Assembly: GCF_000471905.2 (NCBI RefSeq)
Contig: NW_006500337.1
Span: forward strand, 1,103,959 to 1,167,958
Origin: Amborella trichopoda
Taxonomy: Eukaryota; Streptophyta; Magnoliopsida; Amborellales; Amborellaceae
DNA length: 64,000 nucleotides
Direction: 5' to 3'
A program made the position numbers and the translations under genes. Of the stretch, positions 48,001-58,827 are shown piece by piece; position 1 is the stretch's first letter; every line of letters begins with the position of its first letter. Under the pieces are notes generated by a model. It was not told the DNA's origin. It did not search any database and saw only the letters and a list, made by a program, of their open reading frames with translations.

Positions 48001-48689
48001 TCTTACAAGTATTTGGATCATTTTCTTTTGAAAAGAAAATATTGAGTTAGCATAAGGCCGCGACTCTATGACAAAAAGTAAACCCGCTACGTTAACAACT
48101 TATTGTATTGATACTGCCACCTTAAAAATTGCTGCTTTCAATTAATAAATATGCAGTAACATATATAAAGAAATTAGCATACCCCATCTATTTATTTGTC
48201 AATAAGTAAATAATGAGTATGCTACATTTGGTATGAAAAGTGTTGGTAGCTATGAAATTGAACAACATGAGGATAGAGACCTACAGGTTAAATGTACATG
48301 TACATAGTTGAAAAGCGTTTGGAGTAAATTTGAAGAAATGGCGGTCAAGAGAAAAAACAAAAAAGGACAAATGGCTGTAATGAAAAAAAAAAAAAAAAGG
48401 ACAAAGGAAGACGAATTGTAATGGCATGGTTGAATTTTGAAAGATGTGGTTTTAGAAATGATGTCTTCCTGACACAATGGCACTTCCTTGATTAATAACA
48501 GGGAAATGTTACGCAAAAAAAAATAGATATCAAAACATCTATCGACTTTATTTTTAATGTTGAAAAGTGAATACTACCGTATTTATGCTAAAATAAGCGT
48601 TTTTCAAAATCGAATCTTCAAGATTTCAAACGCGCCACAAAAAGTGCCTAGAAATCACATTGCAGGTCAAATAGATTGGAAAATTGTTT

Positions 48690-48985
48690 CATACGAGCTA
48701 GACTGCATTTCTACAATATGTGGTCCTAAATTATAAATCATTTATCTTAAAGATGGATGCAAATAGGTGGTCCATCTAAAAAACAATTGAAATTAACGGT
48801 CCAAATGTTTTATTAATAGAATTATTATTTATAGTTTTCAATTTTTATATATTTAATCATATTCATGTTTTCTATATTAGAGATTACATGTCTTTCAAAA
48901 TTAAGTCCAAAAATCCATCTCAAAACTACTTTTTTAAGAGGGGACTCATTTCTACATGGACTCATAGGAACCATGTCCAATAGAT
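48690..48985 (+). repeat. Dispersed repeat, inverted partner at 61245-61545
   Basis: Contains CTGCATTTCTACAATATGTG, AAACAATTGAAATTAACGGT, AGAGATTACATGTCTTTCAA and ATTTCTACATGGACTCATAG. The same phrases appear in reverse complement order at 61245-61545. About 290 bp, noncoding, family unknown. Confidence -1.
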
Positions 48986-49382
48986 TGTTAAATAGATTTA
49001 AATAGATCTACTTTGGCAATTGTATTTGATTTATTATACAAATCGACTTTTGAGCAAAGATCAAAAGGCTAGAAAGAGAACAAACAAAATGATATATTTT
49101 AAGATGTTTTGAGGAAAATTAGAGGCTTGAGGTTTTATGCGGCTAGACTATTGAAGCGTCCTCGCCTTAGAAAATCCATATTAGAGATGGATTTTTAATC
49201 TAATATTTAACTAATCTCGATCACCATTAAGGGTTGTTTTTGGACCAATCATTTTAGAACATTTTATTTAAATGTTTAAATTTCATTTTTATCCGAGATT
49301 ATCTTCTTGTGAAATTTCAGCTCCAAAGATAGATTTTGGTAGTAAAACGCACTTGCCATACATGTGCCAAAACTCATTCGAC

Positions 49383-49601
49383 TTGGGGTGGCAACGAGTC
49401 AGGTCGGAGTCTAGAAATTTAAAAAGTTACTTTATATATTATATATATTTATATCTTTTTTATACTGGGTTGGGTCCAGCCAGACCCAACTCGGATTCGA
49501 TAGAGTTCAGTCAGACCTGGATCAAACCCGACCCAATGGGTCCAACACCTAGACCCATTCCAAATTTGAGTCAGGTCGACCCGACCCGATTGCCACCCCT
49601 A
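49383..49601. mobile_element. Short hAT element with GGGGTGGCAA ends and target duplication
   Basis: Ends TTGGGGTGGCAACGAG and CGATTGCCACCCCTA. Perfect 8-bp duplications CATTCGAC at 49375-49382 and 49602-49609. Interior rich in GGGTC/GACCCGAC motifs. Non-autonomous, 219 bp. Confidence -1.
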
Positions 49602-49885
49602 CATTCGACACACAAACACACACACATGCATATGAATTTTACTCTTCCAATTCATAAACAATATGTTGTATATATTTATATGTTTTATATTAGGTTGGGT
49701 CTAGCCAGATCCAACCCGGACTCGATAGGGTCCAGTCGGACTTGGACTAGACCCTACTCAATGGGTCCAACACCCAGACCCGTTCTCGATTTGAGTCGAC
49801 CCACAATGTTGGCAGGCCGACCTGACCCGATTGCCACCTCTACATTCGACACACAAAACACGCATACATGCATATGAATTTTACT
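49435..49885 (+). repeat. Tandem duplication covering the hAT right half and its flank
   Basis: About 49441-49650 and 49665-49885 repeat the same sequence: TAGGTTGGGTCTAGCCAGA-like, CCAATGGGTCCAACACC-like, GATTGCCACC, CATTCGACACACAAA and CATGCATATGAATTTTACTC. The second copy includes the downstream target duplication (49843-49850), so the duplication happened after the hAT insertion. An open frame of 201 residues runs through both copies but is repeat-derived. Confidence -1.
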
Positions 49886-49896
49886 CCCGATCCATA

Positions 49897-51545
49897 GATT
49901 TCTTTTTTGAGAAACAATCACACTTTATTTATTCATCAAAAACCGAGTTTACAACATAAACATTACCAGAGTCACAACAGAAAACAAACAGCTTCAAGTA
50001 AAAACAACAAAATTAAGTACTATCAAATCTTTCTACAATTAAACTACTATCAAGAGCACCTGTTTTGAAAGACCATCAGCCTCTATATTACTTTCTCTCT
50101 AAATATGTCTAATAACATACTCTATATCCTTGCAACAGTCACTCACTTGGCTGGTTAAACTACGAAATCTCCAAGGATAAGCAGCTTCTTTCTTTATCCA
50201 CTTGACTATATTTATAGAGTCCCCTTCTATTTCCACAGCTTTTCGAAATTTCTTCACCAACTTGATCCCTTAAAGCATAGCTCGAAGTTCAGTCACTGTC
50301 CCTGCTGGTCGATGATACTTCAGTAGAACTTTACCATCCTATTCTCTAATAATACCTCCCACACCCGCTTGACTGGGGTTTCCCAATGAACACCCATCAA
50401 ATTTTAGTTTAACCCATCCAAACCTCGGGCATTCCCATAAACCTATATCCTAACATTCTTAACAAATCTCTCTCTCGTTTTCACATTGAGATTGTACATC
50501 ATATCATTCTAGAGACACCCCATCGGTCTTTGTTTATGGATAGAAATCCAGCGGCCACCACACGATTTTTTTCTATCAATTCTATAAAAGACAAACTCAA
50601 GGTCCTTATCTTCACCATATTTTTCCCCTACGATTCTACTCCATAACTGATTTTTTTTATTTGCACATCTCCACCACCATTTGTTTAGTAACACTGTTCA
50701 TGTGTTTATGATTTTCAGACTCCCCTCCCCCCCCCCCCCCCCCCAACAAATTGGAGTACACACTTTTGTCCATTTCACCAAATTATATTTATTCTTCTCC
50801 TCATTTCCCCCATATAGAAACTTTCTCATAATATCCTCCAATCTTATTGCAATCTTACTCAACATCTTAAACAATGACATATAATAAATGGGTAGATTTG
50901 ATAACACAACTTTAATTAATGTTATTCGACCCCTCGAAGATAATAATTTGAATTTCCATAAGTCCAATTTGTATTCCATACGTTGAATCGAAGGATACCA
51001 CAATGCTATGAATCTAGTATTATCAAAAAGAGGCAAACCAATATATTTCAAAGGAAAACAGTCAGTACCTCAGTTCATTTTTTCAGCATATTCCTGTACC
51101 TTTCCTTCACCACAAGCTACTCCCATTAACTGTGTTTTTTGTAAATTCACTTTTCGTCCAGTAACAACGTCGAAAACTCGAAAAAGTCTCTTAAAATTTT
51201 GTATTTTCATTTCATTTGCACCACATAAAATTAATGTATCATCTACATATTGCAGGTGTGATACCATTATCCAATCAGATTTGACTTGAAACCCTTCAAT
51301 ATCCCTAATTGTACAACTAAAGTAAGCATTATACTGAATATCTCTCCCATAATAGTAAATAGAAAAGGGGAAAGGGGATCCCCTTGCCGAATTTCCCCAT
51401 AAGCTTTAACAAAGCCTTTTGGGTTAGAAAAGTGTGTGGTTTCCAAACACTTCCAATTCATAGATGAACAATTTAATACATCACCCATATGCTTTGATTT
51501 AATTTCACTGACTTCAAGCCAAGCCACCTATTGCGATACACTCTC
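49897..51545 (-). pseudogene. 5'-truncated LINE (L1-type): reverse transcriptase and RNase H
   Basis: Non-LTR retrotransposon remnant on the minus strand. The reverse transcriptase palm is clear: YGEIRQGDPLSPFLFTIMGE near 51370-51410 and HLQYVDDTLILCGA near 51230-51265, with the catalytic YVDD-type motif. PLFDNTRFIALWYPSIQR and GRITLIKVVLSNLPIYYM follow (50900-51050), as in plant LINEs, then the zinc-binding region, and RNase H traces (CSLGNPSQAGVGGII near 50340-50400, VEIEGDSINIVKWI near 50200-50250). A frame change just before YVDD and stops in RNase H make it dead. The 5' half including the endonuclease is missing. The 3' end is near 49897 with a short A-rich tail. Confidence -1.
50727..50744. 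repeat. Poly-C run of 18
   Basis: A homopolymer of 18 C inside the LINE, probably an expanded Gly-codon stretch. Prone to assembly length error. Confidence -1.
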
Positions 51546-51639
51546 TCTATTGAATAAAATTTAGAGAGAATTTTGTTTCTATTATCTATAAGGCAGCAAA
51601 GTGCTCTGTCTTTTTCGAATGAACAAAGAGCTGTCTCTC

Positions 51640-51765
51640 TCTCGGCCAGACCCGGACCCGGACCTGGAAGTATCCTATGGTATCTGGAACCAAACCAAGA
51701 TTGATCATAAGGACCTAGACCTAACTTGAACTTGGCTGAAAATTAATCTTTATATGGGAAAATAT
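51640..51765. mobile_element. Fragment of a GGGTC/GACCC-rich hAT-like element
   Basis: CAGACCCGGACCCGGACCTG and GACCTAGACCTAACTTGAAC resemble the insides of the elements at 24922 and 49383. No termini kept. Confidence -1.
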
Positions 51766-52024
51766 CTTCGTAAACCCCATTTTCAACATTCATTTCTCCA
51801 TTGACCTAAGGTTGTAAAACTTATCTTACTACATAGAAATCCACTCTATTATATCTCCTACCTTAAACATATTTTATTCATTATTTACTAATTTTATTAA
51901 TCCAAACAAATTTAAAAAGACATTGTTTTGATAAACCCCTATCTCTCTTGACATGATTCCCTTTCTCTCTCCCCTGATCAACCTCCCAAACCCCTCTCTC
52001 TCTCTATCTCCCCCAACTATTTAG

Positions 52025-52770
52025 AGTTAGGGAACCTAAAGCAGAGAGCTCACCTGAAAAGTTGTTCCCTGAAAGGTCAAGGAACTCTAAATTTGGGCAA
52101 TCGAAAAAAATTGCGGATACCACCAAGGTCTTGGTCGATGACGTTATCACCCACAAGACATTGTGCATGAACATAGAAGAAGCAGTAATCGAGATAGAGG
52201 AAGCAGTGATCGAGATCTTTGATCTTGGGGTGATGAACTCTTGATCCCCATTACCAGATGGCAATGCTGAAACTACTACCATCCAAAACTCCGTCCAACC
52301 CTGAAACTAAGTCTTTAGCTCTCAATGGGGAAGATTTCAATCTTGGGGTAGCAGACGCTCAATCTCCATGACCAGATACCAAGATTGAACCCTTGGTGTT
52401 GACACCTTTACTTGACAAATCCCTTGAGACGAGTTTAGAAAGAGGCAGCTTTCCATGTTCTATTGGTGCACCTTTTCCAGAAACACTACAATATGAATCT
52501 TTCCCAGACCCTGAAACTAAGTTTTTAGGTATCAATGGAGAAGCTTTCATGGATGTTTCATTAGGCTTTGAAGGAGAGGAGTTGCAGATCAACAAATCAA
52601 CGGTCTCCTAGGGAACCATACCTTTGAAGGAGAGGAGTTGCATAGCGTATTTAGATGAACTAGAAGAAGGTGAAGCCATGTATGTCTCTAGTACTGCAAT
52701 GGCGTATAAGATGGCGACGATGAAGTAGAGCTCCATCATGAAGCTTGACGGCACGAGGTGGCCCATTTTC
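52025..52770 (-). pseudogene. BRI1-like LRR receptor kinase, broken 5' fragment
   Basis: Reads on the minus strand as the start of a brassinosteroid-receptor-type LRR kinase. From 52766 it gives MGHLVPSSFMMELYFIVAIL with a hydrophobic signal segment, then SSKYAMQLLSFKGMVP (the DxxxLLSFK N-cap region), a TAG stop, and a disturbed stretch with LVSRDLSSKGVNTKGSI. Near 52050-52110, after further breaks, comes a good LRR: CPNLEFLDLSGNNFSGEL. The remaining repeats, membrane segment and kinase are absent. A 21-23-bp direct repeat (AACTCCTCTCCTTCAAAG) at about 52569-52589 and 52624-52644 on the gene strand adds to the damage. A leader resembling a CT-rich 5' UTR lies at 52800-52890. Likely a decayed partial copy. 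Parent within the BRI1/BRL family inferred from few residues. Confidence -1.
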
Positions 52771-54432
52771 TCTACAATCTCCAGGCTTCCACCATTGTTA
52801 AGCTGGAAAGAAATGGGTTGCAGAAAGAGAGAGGAAGAACAGTTTAGAGAGAGAAATAGGTGAGGAGAGAGTTAAAAAAAGATGTCTTTTTTAATTTGTT
52901 TGGGTTAAAAGTTAGAATAAAAATAGATAAAGTTGAAATTTCGGGTTTTTTAATTTGTTTAGGTTAAAAGTTGGAATAAAAATAGATAAAGTTGAAATTT
53001 TGGGTTTAAAAAGAAGTGAAAGTTGAAAATGGGGTTTATGGAGATATTTTTTCTTTTTACATTTAGAAAAAAAAGATTTATATTTAACTCAAAAAACAAA
53101 GAGACGGGCTACCTAGACCCGAATCAAGTCCAGGCTATTGAACCCAAAATTGATGTGTTGGGTCATACCAGGGTTGGGTCTACCCGTCGTATCTCAGGTC
53201 CACAGGTGCCGATTACCACCTGTGGTGAAACTGGTCAAAACGTCATCGAATTGATTATTTGCAATAAATAGCACTATAGTGGGTTGAGTTGGGTTAGGGT
53301 CCAGGTGATATCCGGACCTAGCCCGAACCTGTGTCGGGTCCAAATCATATTGACGTAGACCCAATTCAAATTTACCCGGACTTGATCAGGTGGGTTGGGT
53401 TGGGTCTGTGTCGAAGCAAAATAAAAATACAAATTCAACATCATATTATATAAAATAGATCAGGTGGGTTGGGTTGGGTCTGCCGTCTGCGTGAGGCAAA
53501 CAAATATCCAGAGTTGATTTCATCCATAATCTATTCGACATAAGGTGAGTAATTCCCACAAATTGTATCATTTATTAAAGTGAGGGAAACTTACCAAAAG
53601 CACCAATAAATCTATAAAGAAGGGTGAATTAGTGAAGATCTATTGTTAGGTTTTTATTTGACTAAGGGCTTCAAGCTTTCAACTAGAGGTAAAGAAAAAG
53701 AATTTCATTAGCAATTACTGATATTTTACTTTATTATATTTTTTTATATGTATATTTCTTTTAGGCCGCAAATAATTGGAAAAAAGCTATGATGATGATG
53801 ATTCCTATTTCTTTTTCAACGCCATAGTTAAGGTGTGGATGATTGCAAGGCTTGTGAAAAAACGTATCAGTTTAAGTAATGTTAAAAAACTTCCATTGTA
53901 AGTTGAAATGGCCACCAGTTGTATTAGCAGATCAAGTGAATTAACAAATGTAAAATAAATAATAACAATAATAATCAAACAGAAAAACTAAAATTTGGGT
54001 GATTCCAAGAGTCATGGACCCGGATAACCCACTCACTGAACCCAATCTAAGTTAATCTCTAGGTTTTAAACCACTAGGTTTAAATCATTCACTATGGCCG
54101 AGCTTGCTGCACCAGGCTGGACCAACCGGCTCATTACTAGACCTATACATCTTTTATCTCTTGACGATGATGGATCCCGAATCGGCTACAGAGAAAGAGA
54201 GAGGAGAATTATTCTAAATTAAAGTAACAAATGACTTTATTTTCTTAATTTCAGCTAGATGCTTTGAACCATATCTTAGATTTTGACTGAAAACAGGGCT
54301 GGAATTCCAGTGAAATGTATTGAGATGGGCATCATCCAGCCCATATTCACCTCAGTTAATCAAAATTCTAGTTTGACAAAAAACAATCAATATTTCCCTA
54401 AAAAAACTGGAGAGAAAGAGAGAGCTCAGGAG
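52771..54432. other. Intergenic, with a GGGTC-rich block
   Basis: A 40-bp direct repeat with GGTTAAAAGTTRGAATAAAA and ATAGATAAAGTTGAAATTT lies at about 52905-52943 and 52963-53001. From 53104 to 53490 GACCC/GGGTTGGG motifs mark a decayed hAT-like block, with GATCAGGTGGGTTGGGTTGG repeated at 53385 and 53459. No gene seen. Confidence -1.
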
Positions 54433-54749
54433 CAAGGGTAGAAATGAGTCAAGCGGCCCAGTCGGCTAGGCCCATCCTAGAATAGCCTAGGCCTAAGCCA
54501 CTAAAATTTTGCTCAAGGGCCCGGGCCCTGGAATACACAATGTCGTCATGACCTGAATTATCCCCATAGTCTTTTTTTTTTTCAATAGTCTTTTTGTGAA
54601 TGTAAAAAACAAGACAATATATACTTGCCTGCCGCGGTCCAAACCTATTGATAGGACTAGGCCACCTAGTAGTGGGCTAAGCTTGAGCAGTGACCCTTTG
54701 GGTAGGGTCAGCCCTATCATAACTTTTGCCTTGCCTATTGTCACTCTTA
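54433..54749. mobile_element. Short hAT-like element, GGCC-rich, with target duplication
   Basis: Starts CAAGGGTAGAAATGAGTC, ends CTATTGTCACTCTTA. The flanks CTCAGGAG (54425-54432) and GTCAGGAG (54750-54757) match at 7 of 8. Interior has GGCCCAG/TAGGCCTAAGCC motifs. 317 bp, non-autonomous. The open frame inside is not a gene. Confidence -1.
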
Positions 54750-54779
54750 GTCAGGAGAACAAGTCAAAATTCTGATAAG

Positions 54780-54990
54780 TGATATACTTTTTTGTATATA
54801 GAGGTTACAATCAGTCTTATTCATTAGATGTCAAATTGAATAGTTTGGAAAAAAATATCTTTTTTGGACCTTTTTGTCTATTAAATGCCACTCTTACAAC
54901 CACCCATTTTGAAATTTAAAGGAAAAAAATGATTGTGATCCCATATACAAAATATTGATGGTCTCTTTTTAGACAATCCCTAATATATTT
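54780..54990. repeat. Dispersed block shared with about 42030-42190
   Basis: ACATGTCAAATTG/AGATGTCAAATTG, CACAACCACCCGATTTGAAA-like and AAAAATGATTGTGATC-like phrases recur in the same order near 42030-42190. Noncoding. Confidence -1.
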
Positions 54991-55207
54991 GTAGTTCACA
55001 TTCGATTCGATATTGTTACATATAGTAGAGTTTTAGGTAATGTAGAAAACACAAATGATTTCATAATATAGAAACCCAGTGCACTTCTAGCAACCAAATT
55101 TTTCATGAAATACACTAAATTCAGCACAATGCGGCCCATATTCAACTAACTTCATCAAATTTTTACCAAATTTAGTTATGAAGCGCAATCCATTATAGGA
55201 TAATTGT

Positions 55208-55585
55208 ATATAAAAAGTTAGTATAGAGCCGAGGTTCTAAACAATCAAATTAGAGCCCACCTTAAAAGTTTCATTAAAAGAGGTTGTTTTGGTGCCCAAA
55301 TATCTTCAAATTGATCATCTCGACATCAAGATGCATGGACATGAGAAAAAAATAGATTTCAAGTTTTAGAAATAGTACATCTTATAGCGTATTTTTGGAC
55401 GGTCAATTTTCAAGATTTTTAAGTTTTCATAGATCTATTCGATCTATACTATGTTTGCAGGTTTACATTTTATAAGTAAAAATGAAAATATATTTGAAGG
55501 CTATCACAAAGATTTCCAATATTGAAACCAATTTCTTGACACTATTTGAATGTGCGCCTTAGCCTCTAAATAAGCCACACCCTAA
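55208..55585 (+). repeat. Family A repeat
   Basis: Left end AAAAAGTTAGTATAGAGCCG, then TTGATCATCTCGACATCAAG, GGACGGTCAATTTTCAAGAT and, at the right, TGTGCGCCTTAGCCTC. Close relative of the copy at 8792-9182, with the same AATCAAATTAGAG sequence near the left end. Confidence -1.
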
Positions 55586-55589
55586 TTGC

Positions 55590-57039
55590 ATTAATAGTTA
55601 ATTAAAAAGAGTATCTAAGGCCTTAACAATTAAAGGACATGTGTGTGTCAGCTTTTATTTCCAAACATTCCCATTCAAAACTACCTCAATTTTTGACATC
55701 ATCTTATAAATAGAAAAATAATCTAAATTCATATTTTGATTTTATTTTTTGTACTCCTATTTTTCAAAATACAACACTCTTATACATAGTCTTATTCTCT
55801 AAAACAATGAAAATATGAAACTTTTTTAGAATTGTATAAAATAACACCAATTATTTTTGGCATAAAAAGCTTATAACTACACGTGGCCATCAAATGGGAA
55901 CTATGGTAACACGTGATTTCAGTTCTGACCACCAGCAAGGTGATTGTGACCTCATACAAAATGAAAATACATAAAGAAAAATTGGGAATTTATATATGCC
56001 ACTCTCTTCCCGCCTTGAATCTGAATGAATGGCTTGGATACATTCATCCATACTGTCACAAGAGAGCCTTGACCAATTGATCAAGATCTGATGGCTCTGG
56101 GTATTTTATTTTAATTATTTTACAAATTAGATGAATATGAAATTTGGTACGTGTGATCATCTCAATAGGGCGCCCTAAAAATTATTTAAAAAACATTTTC
56201 ATGAAATAAAATGACCAACTTTTAGCAGTATATTTATTATTTATTTTTTGAAAATATATTTTTTAAAATATTTTTGGTATGTGTGCGCATATGAGAGAAT
56301 TGGACACCCCAAATTTGATGCCAATATAATTATAGAAAAAATTAAAAATATAGTAGGAGGTAGGCATGAATTGTGATTGAGGTCATCTCAACCATCTATT
56401 TAGATCGGGTGGTTGGGAGAGGGTGACACATATAAATTCCTATAAAAACTTCCCCATACATAAAGGGTTATCAGCCTAAACTTTCAAAACTTTTATTTCT
56501 AAGGGAAAAAAAAAAAAAGACTCTTTTTCTCTAAACTTTCACAAATCTTATTTCTAAGAAGAAAAAAAAGAAGACTCTCTCTCACACACACACACTCCCT
56601 CTCCCTCTCAAAGGTCAAAACAAGGTTAGGCAAAGGGTCGCCAAAAGATAGTTTCGGATGGGGATTCGCAAACATTAAACAAACAAAGCCAAATTTAGAA
56701 TAACATATCAAGATAACAAAGGCAAGTTTAGAATAACATATCAAGATGGCAAATAGAAAACGAATGTATATATTATTTGTTGTATATATACCACATATTA
56801 TCAACATGAATTATACAAAGGAAAATGAGTATCAAAGGGAACACGAATCGAATATAGAAAACGTAATAGGAAGGTATATATGCTTTTAGTATAATTGTAT
56901 AATTTATTCTCATTAGTAAATTCAAGCATTTATGTCTTGAAGCTTTATGAAAAAGTGACTTCAAAAGAATATGGCAAAGGAGAGAATAAATCCTACGAGG
57001 ATAGGAGGTTATAACCTTCTCATATGAAATTTGAGGTTC
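55590..57039. other. AT-rich intergenic DNA
   Basis: No gene, RNA or recognisable element. A CT/CA microsatellite is at 56574-56611. A 31-base phrase (CAAATTTAGAATAACATATC-like) is directly repeated around 56690-56750. Confidence -1.
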
Positions 57040-57310
57040 CACCTAAGAATCACTAGATTATTATTAAAAAAAGAAAGAAAAGGGATTATATGTTCTTCAA
57101 GACCTAGATCTTGCCCTCCAAAAATTGGATGGCCCATGTTCAGCATTGGGATGTTATTTTTTTAAAATACATAGAGCGTGTGATTTGATTTAAAAAATGG
57201 GAGGTTAATCAATGGGTTCAAGAGGTTACATCCCAAAAATTTGAGGCCATAAAAATACTCATAAATTGGGTTTTACTCGAGGAAGCAAATGGACAGTTTC
57301 ACTAATAATA
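57040..57310 (+). repeat. Family D repeat, copy 3
   Basis: AAGAATCACTAGATTATTAT, CATAGAGCGTGTGATTTGAT, CCCAAAAATTTGAGGCCATA and GGGTTTTACTCGAGGAAGCA. Followed 110 bases later by a family A copy, the same order as at 62440-63075. Confidence -1.
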
Positions 57311-57419
57311 TATCTCAAAGGAAAAAAGCCAAAATTCGCTTAACATTTTTTCTAATTTTCATTAGGTCTCCGCATTCCAGGAGTTCATAAGGCACATTTT
57401 TTCTTCTATTTATCTGTAT

Positions 57420-57790
57420 TTTCAAAAGAAAAGTTTATACTGGGCATCAACCTCATAACACACCTTAGAAACTCACTGAAAAAGGTTTTCCCAATGTTGA
57501 AAAACCCGTCAATTGATCACTTCAACTTTGATATATATGAATCTGAAAGGATAAAAAAGAGGATTTCAAGTCCTAATGATAATGCGTCTTGTAACACATT
57601 ATCTGAACCGTCAATTTCAAGATTTTCAAATTTTTATATCTGCTCAATCTGAATCATTTTTTGAGCTTTAAATTTCATGATTATAGGGGAAAATAGATTT
57701 TCATGGAGACTTTCGACATTAAAATTTTATCTTCCAACAATATTTAGAGGTGTATCACTTAAGAGTGCTTAGTTTCAAAACATCGTACTG
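57420..57790 (+). repeat. Family A repeat
   Basis: Left end AAAAGTTTATACTGGGCATC, then ATTGATCACTTCAACTTTG, ACCGTCAATTTCAAGATTTT and the right end GAGGTGTATCACTTAAGAGTG. Confidence -1.
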
Positions 57791-57884
57791 TTCTTTCCAT
57801 ATTCTCTTATATGATCTGACATGAAGCACTTTTAGAAAAAAATTTACAATCCAAAGTTAATAAAGAAGTAAAAGATATGCCCAC

Positions 57885-58141
57885 CTCATATTGCAATCCA
57901 CTATTGAATGGATATATTTTAAGAAGGTTCAAATTATAAGTGCAGTATTTGAAGAATGCATGTTGAAAACATGGTGTTTTAGCTCACTATCATGGGCCAG
58001 ATAATATGGACCTCATATTGTATCCTCTATCGAATGGCTATGTGTTAAGAAGATGCAAATTATAAGTTCAATATTTGAAGAATGCATGTGGAGAACATGG
58101 TGTTTTATCTAACTATCATGGGCCAAATTATATGGGCCACT
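57885..58141 (+). repeat. Tandem duplication, about 128-bp unit
   Basis: Two copies of a unit with CCTCATATTG, GAATGCATGTTGAAAACATG-like and TATCATGGGCCARATTATAT-like phrases, at about 57885-58011 and 58012-58141, roughly 90 percent alike by eye. Confidence -1.
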
Positions 58142-58147
58142 ATTCTC

Positions 58148-58535
58148 TTTAGGGTGAGGTTTGTAAAAAGTGCCCTCCTCATATTGTAGAAGTAAGCACA
58201 TCTCTAAATTTTGTTTGAGATGTAGTTTAGGTATTGGAAACTTTATGATAGCTTGAAAATCTCTTATTATCCCCGTTATATTTTTTAAAAAAAAAACAGA
58301 TGGATCAAGCAGATCTTTAAACACTAGAAAATCTTAAAATAGACCGTCCAAATAATTTGTTACAAGGTATAATTTTTAAGACTTAGAAAGTCTTTAATCC
58401 TTTATATCCATACATCTAGAGATTGAGATTGTCAAATTAGGAGGGTTTTCTAATATCATAACACTCTATTCTAAAGGATTTTTGAGTTGCACCTTAATTT
58501 AGGATGTCACCTTCTATATATACTTTTCCTTCTCT
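58148..58535 (-). repeat. Family A repeat upstream of DCTPP1
   Basis: Right end TTGCACCTTAATTTAGGATG then TCACCTTCTATATATAC is the inverted family terminus. Left end has GTGAGGTTTGTAAAAAGTG. The inside contains GGATCAAGCAGATCTTTAAA, as in the copy at 26366. It ends about 290 bases before the DCTPP1 start. Confidence -1.
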
Positions 58536-58827
58536 TTATACTCATGTTTAACTACTACACAAGTAACTTATTGTAGTCAATATTTATCATCTCTCTCTCT
58601 CATTTTAGTCCATGGGTTCTGGCCACATTGCATGATGTAAAATGGAATCTCACGCATAAAACATGGGGCATTTTCAACTCCACCACCACCAACTTTTAGT
58701 TCCTTTTTCCCCTCCTTTAGATTATATATTCCTCTAAATAATTGAAAAATAAATTGAGGAAATGGGAATAAAATGCCTTTAAAGCCTCACAACCCACCCA
58801 CACATTTATACCCATTTCTAACAGGCC

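Noticed and set aside
49272-49877. 201-residue plus-strand open frame
   Set aside because: Runs through a hAT element and its tandem duplicate; composition and repeats explain it.
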